Source: Clostridiales bacterium
GTDB lineage: Bacteria; Bacillota; Clostridia; Oscillospirales; Acutalibacteraceae
Assembly: GCA_022793315.1 (NCBI GenBank)
Contig: JAAWCO010000079.1
Location: 1-32,657, forward strand
Length of the DNA stretch: 32,657 bases
Direction: 5' to 3'
The number at the start of each line of letters is the position of its first letter. Position 1 is the stretch's first letter. The position numbers and the translations under genes were made by a program. Positions 25,229 through 32,326 of the stretch are shown piece by piece. Under the pieces are notes generated by a model. It worked only from the letters and a program-made list of their open reading frames with translations, was not told where the DNA came from and ran no database searches.

Positions 25229-27118
25229 ATGCCCATGAAAATCAACCTGATCACAGAGGAGGCTTCTCTGCTGAAGGGAGCCGCGGCGCTGGCCGGTCAT
25301 GATATCCTGCTGACCGGTGCGGAGGAGGCCGACCTTCAGGTGACGGCGGAAGGGTGCAGCGAAGGACTCTGCGTAGAAATGGCGGGCGGCAAAGCCCGGA
25401 TCGGCTATTCCCGGCGGGTGGAATTTTTCCGCGGGCTTTCTCTGCTGCTGGAGGCTTTTGGCGAAGGACAGACCGAATGGAAAACAGAGGAACGGCCGCT
25501 GTTCCCCACCAATGGCTATATGATGGACTGTTCCCGCAATGCTGTGCCCACTGTTGCTGCCATTCAGGAAATGATCGTGATGCTGGCACTGATGGGACTG
25601 GATACCCTGCAGCTGTATACCGAAGACCTGTATGAGCTGGAGGGAGAACCGTATTTCGGCTATATGCGCGGCCGCTATACGGAAGCGGAGCTGAAGGAGA
25701 TCGACGATTTTGCCGACGCGCTGGGCGTGGAGGTGGTCCCCTGTATTCAGACGCTGGCCCATCTGGCCACCGCGATGCGCTGGCCCTGCTATGACCGTCT
25801 CAAGGACTGCGCCGATATCCTGATGGCCGGCGAGGAGGAAACCTATGCGCTGGTGGAAAAGATGATCGCCCACATGTCCCGGTGCCTGCGCAGCCGTCGG
25901 ATCAATATCGGGATGGATGAGGCGCATCTGATCGGCCTGGGGCGCTACCGCGAGAAGCACGGCATCCGACCCCGTGCGCAGATCATGCTGGAGCATGTCA
26001 TCCGCGTTAATGAGATCTGTCGGAAATACGGCCTGAAGCCCATGATGTGGAGCGATATGTTTTTCCATCTGGCGGCGGGCGGCTATTCCGGCGAGGAGGG
26101 GATCATTCCGCCGGAGGTCATCGAGCAGGTGCCGCCGGAGGTGACGCTGGTGTACTGGGAGTATTACAACGCCGACCCCGAAAATTACCGACGGGTGCTG
26201 CACAACCATCAGCAGTTCCGCAATCCGGTGGGCTTTGCCGGCGCCGCGTGGAAGTGGAACGGCATGCTGCCCGAGCTGGCCTACAGCCTGAAGGTGACCC
26301 GTATCGCGCTGGCGGAATGCGCGCGGGCGGGGCTGCGCGAGGTGATGGCCACCGGCTGGGGCGACAATGGGGCCGAATGCCCGCTGTTTGCCGTCCTGCC
26401 CGCCCTTCAGCTCTATGCCGAGTACAGCTATCAGGGCGGCGATGTCAGCGACGAGCGGCTGGCCAGCCGGCTGCTGGCCTGCACCGGCGGCATCTGGCAG
26501 GATTTCCTCCTTCTCGACAGGCCGAACCGCACCACGGAAAACCAGCCGGCTCCCGGCCTCAACCCCTCCAAGTACCTGCTGTATCAGGATGTGCTGATGG
26601 GACTGTTTGACCGGCATGCGGATGAATCCTTCCCGCCCTTTTTTGCGGCCTGCGGCCGGGAACTGGAGGCGGCGGGCGAGCGCAATCCCCGCTATCGCCG
26701 GATGTTCACCTATGCCGCAGAGCTCAGCCGGGTGCTGGAGCTGAAGGCAACGCTGGGCATCGAGCTGGCCGCCGCCTATCGAGCGGGGGACCGGGCCGCT
26801 CTGGAGACGCTGGCCGACCGGCGTCTGCCCGCCCTGCTGGAGCAGATCGACCGGTTTTCCGAAGCGTTTTACGATTCCTGGATGGGGGAGAACAAGCCGT
26901 TTGGCTATGAGGTGACCGATATCCGGCTCGGCGGCCTGCGGAAGAGAGCTGTCACGGCGCGCCGCCGCCTTCGGGATTATCTGGAGGGCCGGCTGGAACG
27001 GCTGGAGGAGCTGGAGCAGGAGCGCCTGCCCTTCGACGACAGAGGGGACGAACCGCGCGATATCAATACCTTCTGCAACAACTGGGGACAGATTGTAACC
27101 GCCTCGGTGTTGAACTGA
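25229..27118 (+). CDS. Cytoplasmic GH20 beta-N-acetylhexosaminidase, GH20C-like
   Basis: A 629-residue protein without signal peptide. After a small N-terminal alpha/beta domain (about 1-85) comes the GH20 barrel: RPLFPTNGYMMDCSRNAVP, LMGLDTLQLYTEDLYEL, VEVVPCIQTLAHL, then the catalytic pair Asp230-Glu231 in NIGMDEAHLIGLGRY, followed by KPMMWSDMFF. Family knowledge: GH20 uses the substrate's N-acetyl group as nucleophile, with Asp-Glu as assisting residue and acid/base. Length and the GMDEAH context match pneumococcal GH20C, an intracellular exo-enzyme acting on terminal GlcNAc/GalNAc. ATG 25229 lies 10 bases after AAAAGGAG. It implies that HexNAc-containing oligosaccharides enter the cell. 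No promoter was seen between the upstream terminator and this start. Confidence 0.88.
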   Translation: MPMKINLITEEASLLKGAAALAGHDILLTGAEEADLQVTAEGCSEGLCVEMAGGKARIGYSRRVEFFRGLSLLLEAFGEGQTEWKTEERPLFPTNGYMMDCSRNAVPTVAAIQEMIVMLALMGLDTLQLYTEDLYELEGEPYFGYMRGRYTEAELKEIDDFADALGVEVVPCIQTLAHLATAMRWPCYDRLKDCADILMAGEEETYALVEKMIAHMSRCLRSRRINIGMDEAHLIGLGRYREKHGIRPRAQIMLEHVIRVNEICRKYGLKPMMWSDMFFHLAAGGYSGEEGIIPPEVIEQVPPEVTLVYWEYYNADPENYRRVLHNHQQFRNPVGFAGAAWKWNGMLPELAYSLKVTRIALAECARAGLREVMATGWGDNGAECPLFAVLPALQLYAEYSYQGGDVSDERLASRLLACTGGIWQDFLLLDRPNRTTENQPAPGLNPSKYLLYQDVLMGLFDRHADESFPPFFAACGRELEAAGERNPRYRRMFTYAAELSRVLELKATLGIELAAAYRAGDRAALETLADRRLPALLEQIDRFSEAFYDSWMGENKPFGYEVTDIRLGGLRKRAVTARRRLRDYLEGRLERLEELEQERLPFDDRGDEPRDINTFCNNWGQIVTASVLN

Positions 27119-27150
27119 CGGGTTCCCGCCGAAGGAAAAGGAGGGACTCC

Positions 27151-27588
27151 ATGCGGATTCTGGTGGATGCGGACGGCTGTCCGGTGGTGGAGCTCACCAT
27201 ACAGACCGCGGCGCGGTTCGGGGTTCCGGTTCTTCTTCTGTGCGATACCGCCCATATTCTGGAGAGAGAAGGGGCCGAAACCGTCACCGTTTCTCAGGGC
27301 GCCAACAGTGTGGATTTCGCTCTGGTCAACCGGGTGCAGGCGGGGGAACTGGTGGTGACACAGGATTATGGGCTGGCCGCCATGTGCCTGGCCCGCGGGG
27401 CTCGGGTGCTGCGCCAGGACGGGCTGGAATATACGCCGGACAATATCGACGCGCTTCTGCTGGCCCGGCATACCGCCCAAAAGCAGCGCCGGGCAGGAGG
27501 CCGCCTGAAGGGCCCTGCTCGACGGACAGCGGAAGAGGATGCGGCGTTTGAACGGGCGCTGATCCGTCTGCTGGAGAAAGGCCGGTAA
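27151..27588 (+). CDS. YaiI/YqxD family protein (UPF0178, DUF188)
   Basis: A 145-residue protein opening with MRILVDADGCPVV, the family's VDADxCP signature, followed by HILEREGAETVTVSQGANSVDFALVNRVQAGELVVTQDYGLAAMCLARGARVL, with conserved Asp residues arranged as in PIN-like nuclease folds. The biochemical role of the family is not established. AAGGAGGG lies 7 bases upstream of the ATG. It is 32 bases from the GH20 stop and 15 bases from the next gene, so it is probably cotranscribed with both, though functionally unrelated to glycan use. Confidence 0.92.
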   Translation: MRILVDADGCPVVELTIQTAARFGVPVLLLCDTAHILEREGAETVTVSQGANSVDFALVNRVQAGELVVTQDYGLAAMCLARGARVLRQDGLEYTPDNIDALLLARHTAQKQRRAGGRLKGPARRTAEEDAAFERALIRLLEKGR

Positions 27589-27603
27589 AGGGGGCCGGAC
27601 AGG

Positions 27604-28308
27604 ATGAAAGAGAAGGGAACTCTCCGCGCTTATGAGCTGATCCGTTCCCGGCGAAAGACGCTGGCTCTGGAGATTGCAGAGGACGGACGGCTGCTGGCAC
27701 GGGCGCCTCTGCGCCTGCCCCAACGGGACATCGACCGTTTTGTGGCGCAAAAGGCAGCATGGATTGCCGGCCGGCAGGCGGAGGCCGCCGAACGCAGACG
27801 GAAACGGGCGGCGTTTGTCCTTCGGCCCGGGACAGCCGTTCGCTTCCGGGGCCGGGAGCTCCCATTGGCCTCCGGCGGGGAAGAGGGCTTTGACGGCGGG
27901 ACGCTTTGGCTGCCGGAAACAGTCTGGCAGGGGGGAGAGGCCGCTGTCCGTGCGGCGCTGGCCGGCTGGTACCGGCGGCAGGCAGAACAGGAGCTGCCGC
28001 CGCTGGCCGCACAGTATGCGGAGCGGACCGGCTGGCAGCCCGCTTCGGTCGGCATCACCGGCGCCCGGACGCGATGGGGCTCCTGTTCGGGGACCAACCG
28101 GATCCATTTCAGCTGGCGGCTGCTGATGGCGCCGGAGGAAGCGATTGCTTATGTGGTGGTTCATGAGCTGGCCCATACGGTCGAGCACCATCATTCCCCC
28201 CGCTTCTGGGCGCTGGTGGCTTCGGTGCTCCCCGACTGGCAGGAACGCCGGGGCCGGCTGCGGGAGACGGAGCGCCTCCTGCGGGAGGAGGGATGGTTAT
28301 CGCCCTGA
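27604..28308 (+). CDS. YgjP/SprT-like zinc metallopeptidase (DUF45)
   Basis: A 234-residue protein. The family signature is complete: TRWGSCSGTNRIHFSWRLLMAP, then the zinc site H187-E-L-A-H191 with a third ligand candidate His197 in EHHHSPRFW, ending with a short helical tail. The N-terminal ~100 residues (YELIRSRRKTLALEIAEDGRLLARAPLRLPQRDIDRFVAQKAAWI) are the usual beta-rich lead-in of YgjP proteins. Cytoplasmic; physiological substrate unknown for the family. AAAGGGGG is 9 bases before the ATG. Last gene of this transcript, followed by a large hairpin. Confidence 0.92.
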   Translation: MKEKGTLRAYELIRSRRKTLALEIAEDGRLLARAPLRLPQRDIDRFVAQKAAWIAGRQAEAAERRRKRAAFVLRPGTAVRFRGRELPLASGGEEGFDGGTLWLPETVWQGGEAAVRAALAGWYRRQAEQELPPLAAQYAERTGWQPASVGITGARTRWGSCSGTNRIHFSWRLLMAPEEAIAYVVVHELAHTVEHHHSPRFWALVASVLPDWQERRGRLRETERLLREEGWLSP

Positions 28309-28700
28309 CCCGGGGCAAAGCCGGGGGTGAGAGGAGCCTGGTACAGACGACACCCCTTCGGGGAGCCCGCGATGGAGCGGCCAGCGGTCTGGCTGATTCA
28401 CAGGCGGCCCCTGAAGGGGTGTCGTTTATATTTTTTGCGGCCTGCAAATGGGGTGAGGAATTCTCTGCGTCTGATCCGTCCTGCGGACTGCTTCCCTGCC
28501 AACCGGCGCTCTCCGTATTTCCCCCGTTTTGTGTGCGGCGGACTTTGTTCTTTCGCTGAAGAAATCTCCCGATTGTTTGTGGCCGCTGGCCGGCAGACGG
28601 ACGTCCATGGTTTTTCAGGATATCCCTTTCGCTCCCCGGTATAACCGGAATGGTTCCGCTATGTAAGCAGTAAAAGCAAAGACGCCCTTTCACGGGCGTC
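28309..28700. other. Gene-free interval between convergent genes
   Basis: About 390 bases with no supported ORF. It holds a CCCGG…CCGGG mini-hairpin just after the peptidase stop, a large terminator-like hairpin (28347-28436) and the minus-strand terminator of the XRE gene. The middle part (28440-28670) shows nothing I can name. Confidence 0.6.
28347..28436 (+). terminator. Large hairpin with 13-bp perfect arms and T-rich tail
   Basis: ACGACACCCCTTC (28347-28359) pairs perfectly with GAAGGGGTGTCGT (28413-28425), and about four more inner pairs extend it. The ~45-base loop contains its own GCCAG-CGGT-CTGGC hairpin. TTATATTTTTT follows. It is probably the terminator of the GH20-YaiI-YgjP transcript, but the loop is far larger than usual. 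Confidence 0.65.
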
Positions 28701-28702
28701 TT
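28679..28702 (-). terminator. Minus-strand intrinsic terminator overlapping the XRE stop codon
   Basis: AAGACGCCC (28679-28687) and GGGCGTCTT (28694-28702) form a 9-bp stem with a 6-base loop. On the minus strand it is followed by TGCTTTTACT. It overlaps the stop codon of the XRE gene ending at 28701. Confidence 0.75.
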
Positions 28703-29051
28703 ATCCGGCATATTCCGATTTTTTGGACAGGGATACCAGCAGTCTCCGGACCAGTTCGCGATCCTCCGGCCCCAGTTGAAAAAGGAAATCTATGGGCAGC
28801 GGCCCGCCCTCGGCCATGATAGAGGCTTCAAAATCGCGAAAGCTGGAGCGGATGGAGGTCCTTCCCACTAAATAATCCAAATTTACCTGATAAAAATCAG
28901 CCAGTTTAATCAGGCTTTTATATTCCGGATAGCTTTTCCCTAATTCGTATTTTGATACGGCGGAGGGAACCACGTTAAGTATCTCCGCAATATCCGCCTG
29001 TTTCAGATGGCGTTCTTCTCTTAATTCGATCAGGATATCCTTAAGCTCCAC
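28701..29051 (-). CDS. XRE-family transcriptional regulator A
   Basis: A 116-residue DNA-binding protein starting at GTG behind AGGCGGTGAGG. Residues ~5-60 are a Cro/CI helix-turn-helix (LREERHLKQADIAEILNVVPSAVSKYELGKSYPEYKSLIKLADFY), followed by QVNLDYLVGRT. The C-terminal tail (PIDFLFQLGPEDRELVRRLLVSLSKKSEYAG) is shared with the next XRE gene, which indicates a paralogous pair. It may repress its own or the neighbouring promoters; AT-rich dyads lie directly upstream. Target genes are unknown. Confidence 0.88.
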   Translation of the reverse strand: MELKDILIELREERHLKQADIAEILNVVPSAVSKYELGKSYPEYKSLIKLADFYQVNLDYLVGRTSIRSSFRDFEASIMAEGGPLPIDFLFQLGPEDRELVRRLLVSLSKKSEYAG

Positions 29052-29155
29052 TGCCTCACCGCCTTTTTAACCGTACTATTTTACCAGTTTTTAAGCATAA
29101 GCCGAAGAAATTCGACAATAAATCCAATAAAATGAATTTTTCGCTTGAAATATGA

Positions 29156-29188
29156 TTTGAATTCTATTATCATAAGAATAAATTCAAA
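29156..29188. promoter_or_regulatory. AT-rich inverted repeats, candidate XRE operator
   Basis: TTTGAATT (29156-29163) and AATTCAAA (29181-29188) are perfect 8-base arms. Nested and partly overlapping are ATTCT (29161-29165) and AGAAT (29175-29179). The site lies in the 275-base gap between the two XRE genes, about 100 bases upstream of regulator A. Confidence 0.4.
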
Positions 29189-29326
29189 CACGAAAGAAAC
29201 GTGCTTGTTTTTTGACTTTGTCCCATATGTCTTCCCGGAAGGATAGAAAATAGTTGTCATTGAGCTGTAGCCCATCGGGAAAGTGCCTGAACAGAAAAGG
29301 CGGGCATATTTTCTGAAAGCCTCTGT

Positions 29327-29680
29327 TTACTTTTGCCGATATTCTTCTTTTATGCTGTAGGAATATAAAAGCATACCGACCGCTTCCTTATCAATATCAT
29401 GCAAACGGAAAAGCAGATCCACAGGAACCATGCCGCTTCTGGTTTTCAGCTTGTCCTCTATCTGTTTCATACTGGCCTTTATTTTTGTACGGCCGAATAA
29501 GTAATCGAGGTTAACCCCATAGAATTCAGCCAGCCTGATAAGAACATCATAGGATGGCTGCGCGGTTCCTTTCTCATAGGCGGATATGGTGGAACGGCCG
29601 ACATTGAGCTGAGCCGCAAGTTCCTTTTGGGAAATATCAAATTCCTCACGCAATCTTGCCAGTTTTTCACCCAGATTCAA
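29327..29680 (-). CDS. XRE-family transcriptional regulator B
   Basis: A 117-residue paralogue of the preceding regulator. TTG 29680 is chosen because AAAGAGGGGGTG lies just before it; the track's ATG at 29713 has no ribosome site and would add an atypical cysteine-rich leader (MLSCIKRGCRH). The HTH (LREEFDISQKELAAQLNVGRSTISAYEKGTAQPSYDVLIRLAEFY) is followed by GVNLDYLFGRTKIKAS and the tail PVDLLFRLHDIDKEAVGMLLYSYSIKEEYRQK, matching regulator A's tail in spacing and key residues. It is transcribed divergently from the Spo0A-C-like gene, so it is a candidate regulator of it. Confidence 0.88.
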   Translation of the reverse strand: MNLGEKLARLREEFDISQKELAAQLNVGRSTISAYEKGTAQPSYDVLIRLAEFYGVNLDYLFGRTKIKASMKQIEDKLKTRSGMVPVDLLFRLHDIDKEAVGMLLYSYSIKEEYRQK

Positions 29681-29740
29681 ATGCCGACACCCCCTCTTTA
29701 TACAGGATAACATTTAGAGCAGGTAAATGCCTGAAATGCC

Positions 29741-29754
29741 ATGATTAAAATCAT
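29741..29754. promoter_or_regulatory. Palindrome ATGATT-AA-AATCAT in divergent promoter region
   Basis: A perfect 6-2-6 palindrome followed by two near-copies of CATATTAT (29752-29768), between regulator B (minus) and the Spo0A-C-like gene (plus). Position and AT-rich symmetry suggest an operator; no clear -35/-10 pair was found for either direction. Confidence 0.4.
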
Positions 29755-29834
29755 ATTATCCATATTATGAGAAAATACGACATTAATATGAGCAAAAACG
29801 CATTTTTAAATGATTAAAAGAAAGATGGTTATTT

Positions 29835-30506
29835 ATGGAGGTCATAAGTAAATACGATATTCTGCATGAAATACGCGGAGCAAAGGAATCCAACGAAATG
29901 CGTTTTACTATAGCCGGGCATAAAATTCACCTGCTTTATTCCCACTATGGAAAAGAGATCGTCTGCCGTCTTGATGGAGAGCGGATCCAGGATTGTGATT
30001 TGACGATTCTCTATCATCTGCTGGACGACTGGACAAACGCCAGACGAATCAAAATAAAGCTTTCAAACGAGCCCCAGTCAGGGAATTGGAAAAAAATTCG
30101 CATAGACGGCGACGAGATGAACTGCCGTATCCGGGAAAAGGTGATGGAGTTGGGAATAGAACGCCGTTATAAAGGCTTCGACTATCTGTGTGAAGCGATA
30201 TATATGGTCTGTCAGCTGCATATGGCCGGGCGCCTGGTGGATATCATAAAAATCGTGGACAGGCTTGCCGAAAAGCATGAAATCAAAAGGGTATCAATGG
30301 AATACAGTATGCGGATAGCGGTGGAATCCCATCCACTGGACCGGACTGAATGGCAGCGGGAGGAGATCAGAAAATATCACAGCCGTGCCTGCGCCGGAGC
30401 GAGGGATGTCATTCTAAATCTGTCGCATAGTCTGTTGGATGAATGGTACCAGATGGGGAAAAAGGGTCCGGGTTCCGGAAACGAGAGGAGACGCCCTCTG
30501 ACATGA
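29835..30506 (+). CDS. Spo0A C-terminal-domain-like DNA-binding protein lacking a receiver domain
   Basis: A 223-residue protein. Residues ~97-165 (IREKVMELGIERRYKGFDYLCEAIYMVCQ…DIIKIVDRLAEKHEIKRVSMEYSMRIAVES) follow the Spo0A effector-domain pattern: E-(I/L)-G-(V/I), KG-(Y/F)-x-YL-x-EAI-x-MV, IA/LA-K, VE/ME-x-(A/S)-x-R-x-A-(I/V)-E. The phosphoacceptor receiver domain of true Spo0A is absent. Instead there is a ~95-residue N-terminal region of unknown fold (EMRFTIAGHKIHLLYSHYGKEIVCRLDGERIQDCDLTILYHLLDDWTN). The tail (about 170-223) is basic. The ribosome site (AAAGAAAGA) is weak. It is not the sporulation master regulator; probably a phosphorylation-independent regulator. Confidence 0.72.
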   Translation: MEVISKYDILHEIRGAKESNEMRFTIAGHKIHLLYSHYGKEIVCRLDGERIQDCDLTILYHLLDDWTNARRIKIKLSNEPQSGNWKKIRIDGDEMNCRIREKVMELGIERRYKGFDYLCEAIYMVCQLHMAGRLVDIIKIVDRLAEKHEIKRVSMEYSMRIAVESHPLDRTEWQREEIRKYHSRACAGARDVILNLSHSLLDEWYQMGKKGPGSGNERRRPLT

Positions 30507-30568
30507 CTTTTCCCAAAACCTGACGTCAAACCCGTCTTTTGTATGGCGGGCTATGCACAAAAACCAAG

Positions 30569-30597
30569 CGGCGTCCTGTCAAGGAGACAGGACGCCG
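30569..30597. terminator. Bidirectional terminator between convergent genes
   Basis: CGGCGTCCTGTC (30569-30580) pairs perfectly over 12 bp with GACAGGACGCCG (30586-30597), loop AAGGA. The plus side is followed by TTCTATCT. The minus side reads CTTGGTTTTTGTG, a better T-run, so it mainly serves the AraC-type gene. Confidence 0.8.
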
Positions 30598-30638
30598 TTC
30601 TATCTGGCAGAGCCGGTTTGGAAAGCATGGCCCGCCGT

Positions 30639-31523
30639 TTATTTTGACCGGACGGACAGGGTGTATTCGGAGGGGGTCATACCGGTCGCCTGCTTGAAGT
30701 AGCGGGAGAAGTAGTGAACGCTGGCGTACCCCAGCCGGTCGGCGATCTGTGTGATATTGCCCTCGCCCTCCCGCAGCATTTTTTTGGCCGTATCAATTTT
30801 GAGCTGGCGGTAATATTCCATGACGCCTTTACCCGTTGCCGATTTAAAAATGGTTTTCAGGTTGGTAGCGCTCTGGGCGGAAAAGCGGCAGATATCGGAA
30901 AAGCTGAGGCTGCCGCAGGCGTTGTCCTCCATATAGGCGATGATGCGGGCAACCAGCTCATTGCCCGACCGCCGTCTGACAGTGGAGGTGACGCGGGCTG
31001 TGCGCCGTTCCCCCCGCTCCCGCCGGATCAGGCTGATCAGCAGCTCCTCCAAAAGCAGGCCGACCATCTGCTCCGCCCCAAAGGGGGCGCTGGCGGCCCG
31101 GCTCAGCCGGGTGACGGCCGGATGATCGAGCGGGGTGGAAAAGGCGGCGCCTGCCTCCTTCAGCAGACGGGAGAGCAGCTCCCTTTCCGTTTCGTCCGCG
31201 CGGAGCCGCTTTTCACGGAAAAAATCCATCGCGGGGGAGGGACAGTCGAAGGAGATAACCGCCAGATTCGGCGCGCTGACACCGTCGGCGACAACAGTAT
31301 GGAATTCATCCGGCTGATGGAAAATCAGCTCTCCCTGACTCAGCCGGTACCGTTCGCCATCCGCGTCGACCATGACGCTGCCCTTGTCCACATACAGCAG
31401 CTCCCAGAAGGGATGGGACTCACCGGTAAAGATATAGTCGCGGTCAAATTCAAAATAATGCACGGTGATCACGCTTCGGACATCCAGCTCCCGGCATAAA
31501 AAAGTGGGTTTGTATGGTTCCAC
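30639..31523 (-). CDS. AraC-family transcriptional regulator with cupin sensor domain
   Basis: A 294-residue regulator. GTG 31523 is chosen: GGGAGGAAA precedes it, and a strong promoter's -10 box (31561-31566) overlaps the alternative ATG at 31562, which therefore cannot be translated from that promoter. The N-terminal cupin-like half (HYFEFDRDYIFTGESHPFWELLYVDKGSVMVDADGERYRLSQGELIFHQPDEFHTV) senses a ligand, probably a sugar. The C-terminal two HTH motifs (about 195-290) end with GNITQIADRLGYASVHYFSRYFKQATGMTPSEY, the AraC signature. Possible control of the glycan locus is inference from proximity only; several unrelated genes lie in between. Confidence 0.92.
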   Translation of the reverse strand: MEPYKPTFLCRELDVRSVITVHYFEFDRDYIFTGESHPFWELLYVDKGSVMVDADGERYRLSQGELIFHQPDEFHTVVADGVSAPNLAVISFDCPSPAMDFFREKRLRADETERELLSRLLKEAGAAFSTPLDHPAVTRLSRAASAPFGAEQMVGLLLEELLISLIRRERGERRTARVTSTVRRRSGNELVARIIAYMEDNACGSLSFSDICRFSAQSATNLKTIFKSATGKGVMEYYRQLKIDTAKKMLREGEGNITQIADRLGYASVHYFSRYFKQATGMTPSEYTLSVRSK

Positions 31524-31560
31524 TGGCTGTTTCCTCCCTGCGTCCTCTGCTGTTTCTGCC

Positions 31561-31589
31561 ATTATACGACAGATCGCCGCCGGTTTCAA
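31561..31589 (-). promoter_or_regulatory. Sigma-A promoter TTGAAA-N17-TATAAT for the AraC-type gene
   Basis: On the minus strand TTGAAA (31589-31584), 17 bases and TATAAT (31566-31561). Transcription would start about 31554, leaving a ~30-base leader with the ribosome site before GTG 31523. Confidence 0.8.
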
Positions 31590-31662
31590 ATCAAAGGTTT
31601 GCCAGTCCCTTTGCAGAAAACGTGAGTCGGGCTGAGCATCCTGGGGATTTCACAAAAACAGA

Positions 31663-31691
31663 TTGAATCGAATCCCGTTCTGTGATAAAAT
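31663..31691 (+). promoter_or_regulatory. Sigma-A promoter TTGAAT-N17-TAAAAT
   Basis: TTGAAT (31663-31668), exactly 17 bases, TAAAAT (31686-31691). The start near 31698 puts the ribosome site GGTGGAGGTC in a short leader before ATG 31720 and rules out the track's TTG at 31663, which is part of the -35 box. Confidence 0.75.
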
Positions 31692-31719
31692 GACAGCGAT
31701 CAAACCGGTGGAGGTCATC

Positions 31720-32139
31720 ATGAGGTATTACAAAAAAGCCAAAGACATGATGGACATGGACGCCACAGAATTTATTGGCGGTGTTTCAGAAGGTGAAATA
31801 GAACGGGCCATGAAATCATTATCGGTTGCTTTCCCGGAGAGCTATAAGGCTTTTTTAATGGATTTTGGCGGCGGTGACGCCGGTGGGGAAGTCATCCTTG
31901 GGCTCACCAATCGTGAAGAAGATGATGTGGTTATTGCTACACAAATGGAGCGCCGTCAGGGTCTGCCGGAGAATCTGATCATTATTGGCTTTTGGCAGGA
32001 TACTCTCGTCTGCCTGGACACAGGCAGGATGAATCATGGGGAATGTCCTGTTGTGGAAGTGGGGGAGGATTATAGCCAAACCGAAGTGGCGGCGGATAGC
32101 TTTGGAAAATTTTTATATGAGTATGTTGAGGAAGAGTAA
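31720..32139 (+). CDS. SMI1/KNR4 (SUKH-superfamily) protein
   Basis: A 139-residue soluble acidic protein. The SUKH pattern is visible: an N-terminal segment GVSEGEIERAMKSLSVAFPESYKAFLMDFGGGDAGGEVILGL, a central strand pair NLIIIGFWQDTLVCLDTGRMNHGECPVVEVGED and a closing helix SFGKFLYEYVEEE. Known members are often immunity proteins of polymorphic toxin systems, but many are stand-alone with unknown roles. No toxin gene is seen beside it. It has its own promoter and is followed by a terminator, so it is a monocistronic unit. Confidence 0.85.
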   Translation: MRYYKKAKDMMDMDATEFIGGVSEGEIERAMKSLSVAFPESYKAFLMDFGGGDAGGEVILGLTNREEDDVVIATQMERRQGLPENLIIIGFWQDTLVCLDTGRMNHGECPVVEVGEDYSQTEVAADSFGKFLYEYVEEE

Positions 32140-32266
32140 TAGATCCTCTTGTTTATTGGGCAGTTACCTGTAAGGTGGCTGTCCACTTTCGATATTTTGA
32201 CAGATGATTTTGTCAAACAGCGTGAAGTCATACTTATCTGAAAGGGAGGCTTTCGGCCTTGCCTGG

Positions 32267-32286
32267 CTCCGGGAGTCGTCCCGGAG
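32267..32286 (+). other. Hairpin CTCCGGGA-GTCG-TCCCGGAG
   Basis: A perfect 8-bp stem with a 4-base loop upstream of the SMI1/KNR4 terminator and without its own T-run. Confidence 0.45.
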
Positions 32287-32294
32287 GGTTCAGA

Positions 32295-32321
32295 GCCGGT
32301 ATGGACTTTCCGGCGTTTTTT
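32295..32321 (+). terminator. Intrinsic terminator after the SMI1/KNR4 gene
   Basis: GCCGG (32295-32299) pairs with CCGGC (32310-32314) across a 10-base loop, followed by G and six T. The stem is short but the T-run is good. Confidence 0.6.
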
Positions 32322-32326
32322 CTCTA

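Noticed and set aside
25193-28194. Antisense ORFs opposite GH20 (474 aa) and opposite YaiI/YgjP (405 aa)
   Set aside because: The plus-strand genes carry clear family motifs (GMDEAH, VDADGCP, HELAH); the antisense products are Pro/Arg/His-rich without domains.
29081-29275. 64-aa minus-strand ORF between the two XRE genes
   Set aside because: AT-rich, no ribosome site, composition typical of translated intergenic DNA; it also covers the proposed operator dyad.
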